A DNA stretch of 64,000 bases, from NCBI GenBank assembly GCA_038528235.1, contig JBCBEX010000011.1, positions 14,142-78,141 of the forward strand, read 5' to 3'. The translations under genes were made by a program, and so were the position numbers. The notes under the pieces were generated by a model. It did not search any database and was not told the DNA's origin. It saw nothing but the letters and a program-made list of their open reading frames with translations. Shown here in pieces: positions 1 through 7,096 of the stretch. Numbering within the stretch: position 1 is the stretch's first letter; each line of letters opens with the position of its first letter. The DNA comes from JBCBEX01 sp038528235. Its GTDB lineage: Bacteria; Bacteroidota; Rhodothermia; Rhodothermales; Rubricoccaceae.

Positions 1-242
1 GGATAGAGCGTGATGTCGCGCGTCGGCACGCCATAGCGCCGGGCCGCGAGCGCGTGTCCGTACTCGTGCAGCACCACGCAGCCGAACACGGCGAGGATTA
101 GTCCGACGCCCGCGAGCGCCGTAGCGAGATCGTTGCCGCTGAGGACGTAGTAGACGAACGCGCCTCCGATGAGAAGCAGGAACGTCCAGTGCAGAAAGAC
201 ATCGATGCCGACGAACCGGCCGACGCGGAGCGAGCCGCCCAT
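1..242 (-). CDS. Site-2 protease-type (M50) membrane metalloprotease, 3' end cut by window edge
   Basis: The reading frame starts at an ATG at 242 and runs off the left edge, giving the first 80 residues. Two hydrophobic stretches (about residues 16-34 and 41-58) lead into HEYGH at residues 59-63, the HExxH zinc motif of the M50/site-2 protease family. It is followed by AARRYGVP, the usual continuation in bacterial Rv2869c/SpoIVFB-like members. Such proteins cleave substrates within the membrane, but the substrate cannot be guessed here. The missing C-terminal part should hold the NPDG-type second zinc motif and possibly CBS domains. The gene is transcribed leftwards, in the same direction as the FKBP gene 130 bp upstream. 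Confidence 0.8.
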   Translation of the reverse strand, partial: MGGSLRVGRFVGIDVFLHWTFLLLIGGAFVYYVLSGNDLATALAGVGLILAVFGCVVLHEYGHALAARRYGVPTRDITLY

Positions 243-373
243 GACGACGAGAGCGTGGTGAAGCCGATAGGGTGAGGCTGCTTCAAACCCACCCGGCCCC
301 CGGATTGTTCGGCAGGCTCACCGCTCCCCCTGGTTCAGGCTTCACCCTGGTCCGAGCTACACGACGGTTCGAA

Positions 374-802
374 CTACACGATCTCGACGAGTTCGAGCGC
401 GAACGTGAGGTCTTCGCCCGCGAGCGGGTGGTTGGCGTCGAGCATGACGGTGTCATCGGCGACCTCCACGACGCGCACGGGGACGTGCTGCCCCTCAGGC
501 GTCTGGAGGTGCAACTCCTGCCCGACTTCCGGGACGACGCCCGCTGGGAACTGGTCGCGGCCGACCTCCAGCACCATCTCGGGGCGTGGCTCGCCGTAGG
601 CCTGCGCCGCAGGAATCGTGACAGTCTTCGAAGCGCCGACTTCCATGCCTGTCACGGCGACGTCGAAGCCGGGGATGACCTGGCCGCTGCCGAGGGTGAA
701 TTCGAGCGGGGCGCGGCCCTCAGACGAGTCGAACTGGGTGCCGTCGGCGAGGGTGCCGGTGTAGTGGATGCGGACGGTCTGGCCGGTGGCAGCGGTAGGC
801 AT
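374..802 (-). CDS. FKBP-type peptidyl-prolyl cis-trans isomerase, SlyD-like
   Basis: This 142-residue protein starts at MPTAATGQ. A longer frame extends upstream, but that part is Arg/Pro-rich and not FKBP-like, so the ATG at 802 was chosen. The N-terminal half shows the FKBP core (VRIHYTGTLADGTQFDSS, then LGSGQVIPGFD). After AYGEPRPEM comes the SlyD-type insert-in-flap chaperone segment, and the end returns to the FKBP fold (GEDLTFALELVEIV). Known function of the family: prolyl isomerisation coupled to a folding-helper activity in the cytosol. There is no His-rich metal-binding tail like that of E. coli SlyD. It is divergent from the gene at 960. Confidence 0.85.
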   Translation of the reverse strand: MPTAATGQTVRIHYTGTLADGTQFDSSEGRAPLEFTLGSGQVIPGFDVAVTGMEVGASKTVTIPAAQAYGEPRPEMVLEVGRDQFPAGVVPEVGQELHLQTPEGQHVPVRVVEVADDTVMLDANHPLAGEDLTFALELVEIV

Positions 803-843
803 GCGATGGGGCGCGATGGTGGGGAAAAACGCCGCGCACGGTG

Positions 844-876
844 TCTGGCGTGGAATCCATCTCTGGCGTGGAATCC
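844..876. repeat. 15-bp direct repeat, period 18
   Basis: TCTGGCGTGGAATCC occurs at 844-858 and again, identically, at 862-876. The repeat sits in the divergent spacer between the FKBP gene and the gene at 960. Confidence 0.85.
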
Positions 877-959
877 TGGTGCGTTGCGGTGGCGTCGGCA
901 CGGGGCACCCTTCATGCGGTTCCAGACCGCCCCTGCTCTTCGCCTCGACTTCGCCCACC

Positions 960-1424
960 ATGCCTGCTCTCCTTCCGCCGCTGTCCGAGCGTGACACGGC
1001 CCTCCTGGCGCTGCGGCCCCACCTCGCTGCTGAGGAGCGCTACGCTGGGTCGTCGCCCGGCGTCCCGCTACCAGACAACCTCGAAGCGTTCCAGACGCGC
1101 ACGCTCCGCCCGCTGCTAAAGCTCCAGAATCCCCTGCTGCTCGCGCTCGTCGCCGACCACCTCGGACGTACCACGCCGGGCTTCCCCAACTTTGCCCCAG
1201 CCGACCAGGAGGAGCGCCTCATGCGCATGCTGCGGCAAGACGCGCGCTTCAAGCGCACGCTCTATAGCTTCGTTGCAGGGCTGTGCACGGAGCCGGAGTT
1301 CGCGTTCTTCCTGCACCACCGCGCGGAGGTGCGACGGCGGATGCTCGCGCTGGTGACGGAGCGGCTGCGGAGCCAGACGGCGGCGCTGGCCGCGCTGATC
1401 CACGACCGGTCCCACGACCCGTAG
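960..1424 (+). CDS. Hypothetical protein, alpha-helical
   Basis: This 154-residue protein starts with ATG at 960; an upstream extension of the frame is Arg/Gly/Cys-rich and looks non-coding. No family was recognised. The sequence looks wholly helical, with a conserved-looking centre (LRPLLKLQNPLLLALVADHLGRT) and a basic C-terminus (RRRMLALVTERL). It has no signal peptide and no membrane span, so it is probably cytosolic. It is divergent from the FKBP gene and 69 bp upstream of the dioxygenase gene. Codon use is like that of its neighbours (strong G/C at third positions), which supports real coding. Confidence 0.6.
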   Translation: MPALLPPLSERDTALLALRPHLAAEERYAGSSPGVPLPDNLEAFQTRTLRPLLKLQNPLLLALVADHLGRTTPGFPNFAPADQEERLMRMLRQDARFKRTLYSFVAGLCTEPEFAFFLHHRAEVRRRMLALVTERLRSQTAALAALIHDRSHDP

Positions 1425-1493
1425 ACACGTTGGGAACCTCACCTCTTTTATTTGTTACAACAATTAAAACTTCCCACTCAGCCCCTATTCGCC

Positions 1494-2462
1494 ATGTCAA
1501 CGCCAATCACGGGCCTCCACCACGTCACCGCCCTCGCCGGTCCGCCCCAGCGCAACGTCGACTTCCACGTCGGCACGCTCGGCCTCCGGCTCGTCAAGCG
1601 CACCGTCAACTTCGATGCGCCCGATGTCTACCACCTCTACTACGGCGACCGCGTCGGCACGCCCGGCTCGATCCTCACCTTCTTCCCGTTCCCGATGGCG
1701 GCGGCGGGCAAGTTTGGCGTCGGCGAGTCGATCGCGACGGCCTTCGCCGTCCCCATGGGGGCCATCGACGCCTGGATGGACCGCTTCGCTGACCTCGCCG
1801 TCGACTTCGACGCGCCGACGGAGCGCTTCGGCCAGCGCGTGCTCGCCTTCCGCGACGCCGACGGCATGCCGTTCGAACTCATCGAGACGGTCGGCCTGAC
1901 CGCCGAGTCCAACGAGGACGAGCGCGTCTGGACCGACGGCCCTGTCGACGCAGAGTCGGCCATTCGCCGCTTCCACGGCGTGACGCTCCTCGTCGACCGC
2001 CCTGCAGAGACGGCGCGCATTCTCACCGACGTGTTTGGCTATGAGGAACGCGCGACCGAGGACCGCCGCACGCGCTTCACGGTCGCGGGCGAGGGTGCCG
2101 TGCACATCGACCTGCTCATCCCCGACCAGATCACGACGCGCGGGCGCTCCGGCCATGGCACGACGCACCACATTGCTTTCCGCACGCCCGACGACGAGAC
2201 GCAGGCGACCGTCCGCGAGCGGCTGATGAGCCTCGGCCTCGGCGTCACGACCGTGCAGGACCGCAACTACTTCCGCTCGATCTACTTCCGTGAGCCGAGC
2301 GGCGTGCTCTTCGAGGTCGCCACCGACCCGCCGGGCTTCCTCATCGACGAGGACCTGTCGACGCTCGGCACCGCACTCAAGCTGCCGACGCAGTACGAGT
2401 CGCGGCGCGCCCACCTCGAAGCCTCGCTTCCAGCGCTGACCAACCCCGTCGTTGCTGCCTAG
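1494..2462 (+). CDS. Ring-cleaving dioxygenase-like VOC (glyoxalase) family protein
   Basis: This 322-residue protein starts at MSTPITGLHHVTAL (ATG 1494). It contains two vicinal-oxygen-chelate repeats. The first begins with ITGLHHVTA at residue 4 and reaches FELIETVGL; the second begins at IRRFHGVTLLV and contains HGTTHHIAFRTPD and YFREPSGVLFEVATDPPGF. The paired His and Glu residues are the expected metal ligands. The arrangement matches proteins annotated as ring-cleaving dioxygenases (LinE/MhqO-like), which open catechol or hydroquinone rings with Fe(II), but the natural substrate is unknown. An intrinsic terminator follows 38 bp downstream, so the gene is probably transcribed alone or with the gene at 960. 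Confidence 0.85.
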   Translation: MSTPITGLHHVTALAGPPQRNVDFHVGTLGLRLVKRTVNFDAPDVYHLYYGDRVGTPGSILTFFPFPMAAAGKFGVGESIATAFAVPMGAIDAWMDRFADLAVDFDAPTERFGQRVLAFRDADGMPFELIETVGLTAESNEDERVWTDGPVDAESAIRRFHGVTLLVDRPAETARILTDVFGYEERATEDRRTRFTVAGEGAVHIDLLIPDQITTRGRSGHGTTHHIAFRTPDDETQATVRERLMSLGLGVTTVQDRNYFRSIYFREPSGVLFEVATDPPGFLIDEDLSTLGTALKLPTQYESRRAHLEASLPALTNPVVAA

Positions 2463-2464
2463 GC

Positions 2465-2494
2465 CATCGCCGAATCGACCATCGCCGAATCGAT
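2465..2494. repeat. 15-bp tandem duplication
   Basis: CATCGCCGAATCGAC at 2465-2479 is followed directly by the same 15 bp with one change (final C to T) at 2480-2494. It lies immediately after the dioxygenase stop codon. Confidence 0.85.
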
Positions 2495-2499
2495 CCCGT

Positions 2500-2530
2500 A
2501 AAGCTCGCCCTCGTTCTGATGGCGGGCTTT
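2500..2530 (+). terminator. Rho-independent-type hairpin after the dioxygenase gene
   Basis: The arms AAAGCTCGCC (2500-2509) and GGCGGGCTTT (2521-2530) pair over 10 bp with one G-T wobble and an 11-nt loop. It lies between convergent genes. Because A's start one arm and T's end the other, it could act on both strands. Confidence 0.6.
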
Positions 2531-2534
2531 GCGT

Positions 2535-3356
2535 TTACAGAGGACGATTTAGTGTGATGTGATAGACTGGCTGACGCTCTTCGAGTAGCACGTGCCAGGT
2601 GCCCTCGGCTTGCATCTCGGCGAGAACGCGCCCCATCTGTCCCGAGAGGTGATCCCAGTAGGCACCGGTGAGCAGCGCCGTCTCGCGCTCGCGAGCGCGG
2701 TGCACGAACGCGTCAAGCGGCGATGCTGTGCTGTCGGGCGGCGTCGGGTGGTAGAAGTAGCGCGTGTAGACGAGGTCGACGCACGTGCCGTACTCGTGGC
2801 TCGACGTGCCTGAGGTGGCGTTGCGGTTGACCTTGCGGAGGTCGGCCTGGCTCGCCCCCGTGCGCAGGGCCGACGAGATGGCGTAGCGGAACGGCGGCAG
2901 GCCCTGCTCGGCGAGGCGTGCCTGGAAGCGACGCCCGATTTCAGCGAGGGCCTCGATCGTAGCAGGCGTGACGAACGGCGCCGAGTGTTCGAGCACGACG
3001 ACCGTATAGTGCTCCGTGTCGACAAGGGGCACGAGTCGTCCAGCTTCAAGATGCTGTTGCAACTCCGTATCGGAGGAAACTGGAGCCACGCCGAGACGTC
3101 GGCCTGCGGAAAGGTGTGCACTGTACGACGGGCGGTAGGGCCGGTCGCGCAGGCGGCGTTGCTCCTCGTTGTCGAGCGGACGGATGCGTTCCAGCGCGGC
3201 ATGCTGCCTCTGCATGACCGTGTCGAGCGAATCGAGCGCGGCGGCGAGGACGGCTTCTGTGATCCCCGCCGATGATGCCGGGTCCGTAGACGCCGTCTCA
3301 GCGCAGCCTGCGAACAGCACCAGCGCGGAAAAGAGTAGCACACGGACGCACATCAT
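2535..3356 (-). CDS. Lipoprotein with DUF5715 / M15-peptidase-like domain
   Basis: This protein of about 273 residues begins MMCVRVLLFSALVLFAGC, a lipoprotein signal with its lipobox Cys. The start at 3356 is favoured because its ATGA overlaps the stop of the upstream SOD-like gene (3355-3353) and a GAGG lies 4 nt upstream. The C-terminal part carries RYAISSALRT and TSSHEYGTCVDLVY, a Ser-x-His-x-x-Gly pattern with a following Asp. That pattern resembles the zinc-binding core of M15 D,D-carboxypeptidase/VanY-type enzymes and is typical of DUF5715 proteins. A cell-wall role is plausible but is inference. Translational coupling suggests both proteins are exported together. Confidence 0.75.
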   Translation of the reverse strand: MMCVRVLLFSALVLFAGCAETASTDPASSAGITEAVLAAALDSLDTVMQRQHAALERIRPLDNEEQRRLRDRPYRPSYSAHLSAGRRLGVAPVSSDTELQQHLEAGRLVPLVDTEHYTVVVLEHSAPFVTPATIEALAEIGRRFQARLAEQGLPPFRYAISSALRTGASQADLRKVNRNATSGTSSHEYGTCVDLVYTRYFYHPTPPDSTASPLDAFVHRARERETALLTGAYWDHLSGQMGRVLAEMQAEGTWHVLLEERQPVYHITLNRPL

Positions 3357-3859
3357 TCTACCTCGAGCAGGCCGCAAGCGACGGCAGGCCCGGCATTGCC
3401 GAGCGGCTGCGTGTGGAGGTCGTCGAGGCCCGCGCGGACGACGACGGCGAGGCCGAGCACGCGGTCGAACGGGAGGTCGGGCACGATGCGGTCGTAGCGC
3501 CCGACAGGGTCACGATGGCGGATGCGGAGGTTGCCGAGGTCGCCGGGGCGGCGCGCTTTGGTGGGCGCAAGCGGTCCCCCGTGGGGACGGTCCTGCGTGT
3601 CGAATGTGGGCGCGCCGGGCACGGAGGCACAGTCGGTGGCGTCGACCACGTGAAAGCCATACTCTCCTGGTGCGAGGCCGTCGATGCGGGCGAGGAGCCG
3701 TGTGCCTTCGCCCATGCGCTGCGCGATGAGCTGACCCGTCACGCCGCTGCCGTCAACAGCGTCCAGCCGGGCCACAGCATCCAGCCGCGCCACAGCCTCG
3801 GTTGGCTGCGCGTGCAACACGGCAGGCATGGAAACGAGGAGCGCAAGGAGGCGGAGCAT
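3353..3859 (-). CDS. Cu/Zn superoxide dismutase-fold protein lacking copper ligands
   Basis: This 168-residue protein has a signal peptide (MLRLLALLVSMPAVLHAQ). SodC-family landmarks are GEYGFHVVDATDC (65-77), PHGG (92-95), RRPGDLGNL (103-111), VVVRAGLDDL (139-148) and GNAGPAVACG (154-163). Aligned by eye with human SOD1, the first Cu ligand (His70), one Zn His (His93), the Zn Asp (Asp107) and the disulfide Cys pair (77, 162) are kept. The other Cu ligands are replaced by Val72, about Thr85 and Arg142, one Zn His by Arg, and the active-site Arg by Ala. It is therefore probably not an active SOD. Residues 21-35 contain a repeated ARLDAV from an 18-bp duplication. The gene is translationally coupled to the DUF5715 lipoprotein gene. 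Confidence 0.8.
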   Translation of the reverse strand: MLRLLALLVSMPAVLHAQPTEAVARLDAVARLDAVDGSGVTGQLIAQRMGEGTRLLARIDGLAPGEYGFHVVDATDCASVPGAPTFDTQDRPHGGPLAPTKARRPGDLGNLRIRHRDPVGRYDRIVPDLPFDRVLGLAVVVRAGLDDLHTQPLGNAGPAVACGLLEVE

Positions 3860-3975
3860 GCACGCCCTACCCCGCGCCCGTCCTGCGGTTTCGCTCGCGC
3901 TTCGCCTTCGTGCCCCGCCCTCTTCGCAGCCGCCGCTGTTGCTGGGTGTAGCTTTCGCGTCTTCGCCTCCGCCCC

Positions 3976-4596
3976 ATGCCCGACACCCACCTCCACGTCG
4001 ACACCCTCGCGATGCGCTACGGTCGGCGCGTGCTCTTCCGCGCGCTGTCGTTCGAGGTCGTGGGCGGGACCTCGCTCGCGGTGACGGGCGCCAACGGCTC
4101 CGGCAAATCGACGCTGCTGAAGATCCTCGCAGGCCTCGTCTCGCCCGTGCGCGGCACCGTCCGCCTCGTGCTCGACGGCGCGGACGTCCCGACGGCGCAG
4201 CGCCCGCGCCGCGTTGGCTTGGCAGGCCCCTACCTCGGCCTCTACGACGGCTACAGCGCCCGCGAGACGCTCGCGTTTCTCGCCGAGGCTCGCGGCCTGC
4301 ATGATGCGCCCATCCTCGCCCTGCTCGACCGCGTCGGCCTCGGCCCCCGCGCCGACGACCGCGTAGGCACCTTTTCCTCTGGCATGCAGCAGCGGCTCCG
4401 CCTTGCCACGGCGCTCCTCGCCGCGCCGCCGGTGCTGCTCCTCGACGAACCTGGCGCGACGCTCGATGCGGCAGGCCGCGCGCTGATCCGGGACATCGTG
4501 GCCGAGCAGCAAGCTGCAGGTACGCTCGTCGTCGTGGCCACCAACGACCCAGCCGAGGCGGCGCTGTGTGATCGGACGGTTGCCATCGCAGCCTAA
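3976..4596 (+). CDS. ABC transporter ATP-binding protein, CcmA-like, solitary
   Basis: This 206-residue nucleotide-binding domain has Walker A GANGSGKST (about residue 39), signature FSSGMQQRLRLA, Walker B VLLLDEP and D-loop ATLD. The place of the switch (H-loop) His reads VVATNDP, with Asn instead of His. Its short length and gapless single domain resemble the heme-exporter/CcmA group of ATPases. No permease gene (ccmB/ccmC type) lies on either side: the neighbours are the SOD-like gene (divergent) and ppk1 (convergent). The partner must be elsewhere, or the protein works in another context. Confidence 0.8.
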   Translation: MPDTHLHVDTLAMRYGRRVLFRALSFEVVGGTSLAVTGANGSGKSTLLKILAGLVSPVRGTVRLVLDGADVPTAQRPRRVGLAGPYLGLYDGYSARETLAFLAEARGLHDAPILALLDRVGLGPRADDRVGTFSSGMQQRLRLATALLAAPPVLLLDEPGATLDAAGRALIRDIVAEQQAAGTLVVVATNDPAEAALCDRTVAIAA

Positions 4597-4630
4597 ACCG
4601 GGGGCATTGCCTGCGGAGTGCGATGCTGCG

Positions 4631-6979
4631 CTACAGCACCCACGTGGCGTCGTCTTCCAGCTGGCGGGCGAGGGCACGCTTCATCAGCCTATCGTGGAGC
4701 GCGCGGACGGGCTCACCCTCGGCGGGATGACGCTGGACGTAGTGGCCGTCCGGCCGTAGGTCCCACGCGAGACGGTTGTCTTCCAGGCAGCACTTCAGCG
4801 TGCTGACGAGCCGCCCCTGCAGGTGCGGGTCGAGGACGGGCGCGATGGCCTCGACGCGGTCGTCGAGGTTGCGGCGCTGCCAGTCGGCGGAGCCGGTGAA
4901 GAGCTCTGGCTGGCCGTCGTTGTGGAAGTAGTAGATGCGGCTGTGCTCCAGGAAGCGCCCGAGGATCGAGCAGAGGCGGATGTTCTCCGAGACGCCGGGC
5001 AGGCCGGGGCGCAGGCGGCAGTGCCCGCGCACGATCAGGTCGATCTCGACGCCGGCCTGGCTGGCTGCGTAGAGCTTCTGGATCATCCCCACGTCGTCCA
5101 GCGCATTCATCTTCGCCACGATGCGCCCGCGCTTGCCGGAGCGCACGAGCTCGATTTCGCGGTCGATGAGCGCGTAGAACGCCGGACGCATGGCGCGCGG
5201 GGCGATGAGCAGCCGCTCGTACTCCTGCTCGTAGGCGTAGCCCGTGAGAACGTGGAACAGGCTCACGAGGTCGCGCCCGACGACGGGGTCGCAGGTGAGC
5301 AGGCCGAGGTCGGTGTAGAGCCGCGCCGTCTTGGGGTTGTAGTTGCCCGTGCCGATGTGGCAGTAGGTGCGCAGGCCGTCCTCCTCCTCGCGGATGACGA
5401 GCGTCGTCTTGGTGTGCGTCTTCAGCCCGACGAGGCCGTAGGTGACGTGCACGCCCGCCTTTTCGAGCTGCTGCGCCCACTCGATGTTGTTCTCCTCGTC
5501 GAAGCGCGCCTTCAGCTCCACGAGCGCGGCGACGAGCTTGCCGTTCTCGGCGGCCCGCTTGAGCGCGTCGATGATGGGCGAGCCCTTGCTGGTGCGGTAG
5601 AGCGTGAGCTTGATCGCGAGCACCTTCGGGTCGTCGGCGGCCTCTTCGATGAAGCGCTGGACGCTCGCCGCGAACGACTCGAACGGGTGGTGCACGAGCA
5701 GATCACCCGCGCGGATGGCGGTGAAGATGTCGGCCTCCTCTTCGCTCGCGCCCCGATGGCGGAGGCGGACGGGCACCGTCGGCTCCCAGTCGGAGAAGCG
5801 GTGGGTCGGCAGGTCGAAGTCGGCGATGCCGTGCAGGTCCGTGAGGTTGAGCAGCGTGCGCGACTCGTAGACGTCGGCGTCGTCGAGTTCGAGCTCGCGC
5901 ATGAGCAGGTGGCGCACGCGCTGCGGCATCGCGGCCTCCACTTCGAGGCGGACCACGTCGGCGAAGCGGCGCTCGCGGACCTCTTCGGAGATCATCGCGA
6001 GCAGGTCGTCGGCCTCTTCCTCGTTGCGCCGGAGGTCGGCGTTGCGCGTGACGCGGAAGGCATGCACGGCCACGACCTCCATACCGCGGAAGAGCACGTG
6101 CGCGTTGTGCCGGATGAGGTCTTCGAGCGGGACGACCTCGTGCGGACGGCCTGGCAGCGGCACCCAGCGACCGCGCCGGGGCGGCACCTTGAGCCGCGCG
6201 AAGTGCTCCGTGCCACGCACCGGATGCCGGACGAGGATGGCGAGCGAGAGCGACAGGTTCGAGATGAACGGGAACGGGTGCCCTGGATCGACGGCAAGCG
6301 GCGTCAGAATCGGGAAGACCTGGTCGAGGAAGTACTGGTCGAGCGCGCCGCGGTCTTTTTTCGACAGCTCCGCGTAGCGATGGATCTGGACGCCCGCGTG
6401 TTTGGCGAGGGCCGGGCGAATGGACTGCTCCCACGTCTCGGCGATGGCGTCGATCACAGGCAGCACGGCCGTGCGTGATAGCGCGAGTTGCTCGCCTGGG
6501 GAGCGGCCGTCCGGCGATGGAATCCGCACGCCCGCCCCGAGCTGCCGCTTCAGCCCGCCCACGCGCTTCCGAAAGAACTCGTCGAGGTTGGACTCGGTGA
6601 TGGCGATAAAGCGGGTGCGTTCCAGGAGCGGCAGCCGCTCGTCTTGAGCCTGGGCGAGCACGCGCCAGTTGAAGTCGAGCCACGACAGCTCGCGGTTGAA
6701 GAGCAACCGAGGGTCGTCCAGGTCCGGGTTGTCCGGGACGTCTTGCGGCACCACAGCGCGGGGCACCGTCGGCAGGCGGTCCGGCGCGCGCGGCGGCTCG
6801 GCCTCCAGACGGATGGGCTCCGAGACATCGCCGTTCGACTTGACCCAGCGCACGTCGGCGTCAGACCCCTCGGTCTCTGGCATGCGAGCGCCCTCGGTCT
6901 GGGTCGTTCCAGCATGGGTCGCCTCTGCGCCGGGCGGCGGGGTCTCAGGGGCCTGACGAGGGGCGGGCGTCTCGGACAT
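4631..6979 (-). CDS. ppk1: Polyphosphate kinase 1
   Basis: This 782-residue protein starts at MSETPAPRQAPETP (ATG 6979). It makes polyphosphate reversibly from ATP at the inner membrane. Family landmarks are LFNRELSWLDFNWRVL near the N-terminus, the HIGTGNYN segment with the predicted autophosphorylated His at residue 541, and RLRPGLPGVSENI followed by GRFLEHSRIYYF. The first ~90 residues are an acidic, Pro-rich extension absent from E. coli Ppk, which explains the greater length. It lies 118 bp downstream of dnaG on the same strand. No ppx gene was seen nearby. Confidence 0.95.
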   Translation of the reverse strand: MSETPAPRQAPETPPPGAEATHAGTTQTEGARMPETEGSDADVRWVKSNGDVSEPIRLEAEPPRAPDRLPTVPRAVVPQDVPDNPDLDDPRLLFNRELSWLDFNWRVLAQAQDERLPLLERTRFIAITESNLDEFFRKRVGGLKRQLGAGVRIPSPDGRSPGEQLALSRTAVLPVIDAIAETWEQSIRPALAKHAGVQIHRYAELSKKDRGALDQYFLDQVFPILTPLAVDPGHPFPFISNLSLSLAILVRHPVRGTEHFARLKVPPRRGRWVPLPGRPHEVVPLEDLIRHNAHVLFRGMEVVAVHAFRVTRNADLRRNEEEADDLLAMISEEVRERRFADVVRLEVEAAMPQRVRHLLMRELELDDADVYESRTLLNLTDLHGIADFDLPTHRFSDWEPTVPVRLRHRGASEEEADIFTAIRAGDLLVHHPFESFAASVQRFIEEAADDPKVLAIKLTLYRTSKGSPIIDALKRAAENGKLVAALVELKARFDEENNIEWAQQLEKAGVHVTYGLVGLKTHTKTTLVIREEEDGLRTYCHIGTGNYNPKTARLYTDLGLLTCDPVVGRDLVSLFHVLTGYAYEQEYERLLIAPRAMRPAFYALIDREIELVRSGKRGRIVAKMNALDDVGMIQKLYAASQAGVEIDLIVRGHCRLRPGLPGVSENIRLCSILGRFLEHSRIYYFHNDGQPELFTGSADWQRRNLDDRVEAIAPVLDPHLQGRLVSTLKCCLEDNRLAWDLRPDGHYVQRHPAEGEPVRALHDRLMKRALARQLEDDATWVL

Positions 6980-7096
6980 AGGGCGGGAGAAAGACAGAGC
7001 ACAAACAAGATGCGCATACACGCGAGGTGCCCAATCTAGTTCGATCTGGCCCGGCCGTGCCACCCGGGCACTCGCTGTCGGGGGACCGCCAGGGCC

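Noticed and set aside
3353..3859. Naming this gene as an active Cu/Zn superoxide dismutase
   Set aside because: Most copper ligands and the active-site Arg are missing by eye, so only the fold is named.
4823..6478. 551-codon plus-strand frame inside ppk1
   Set aside because: Same reason: it is fully antisense to recognised Ppk1 motifs and has no signal of its own.
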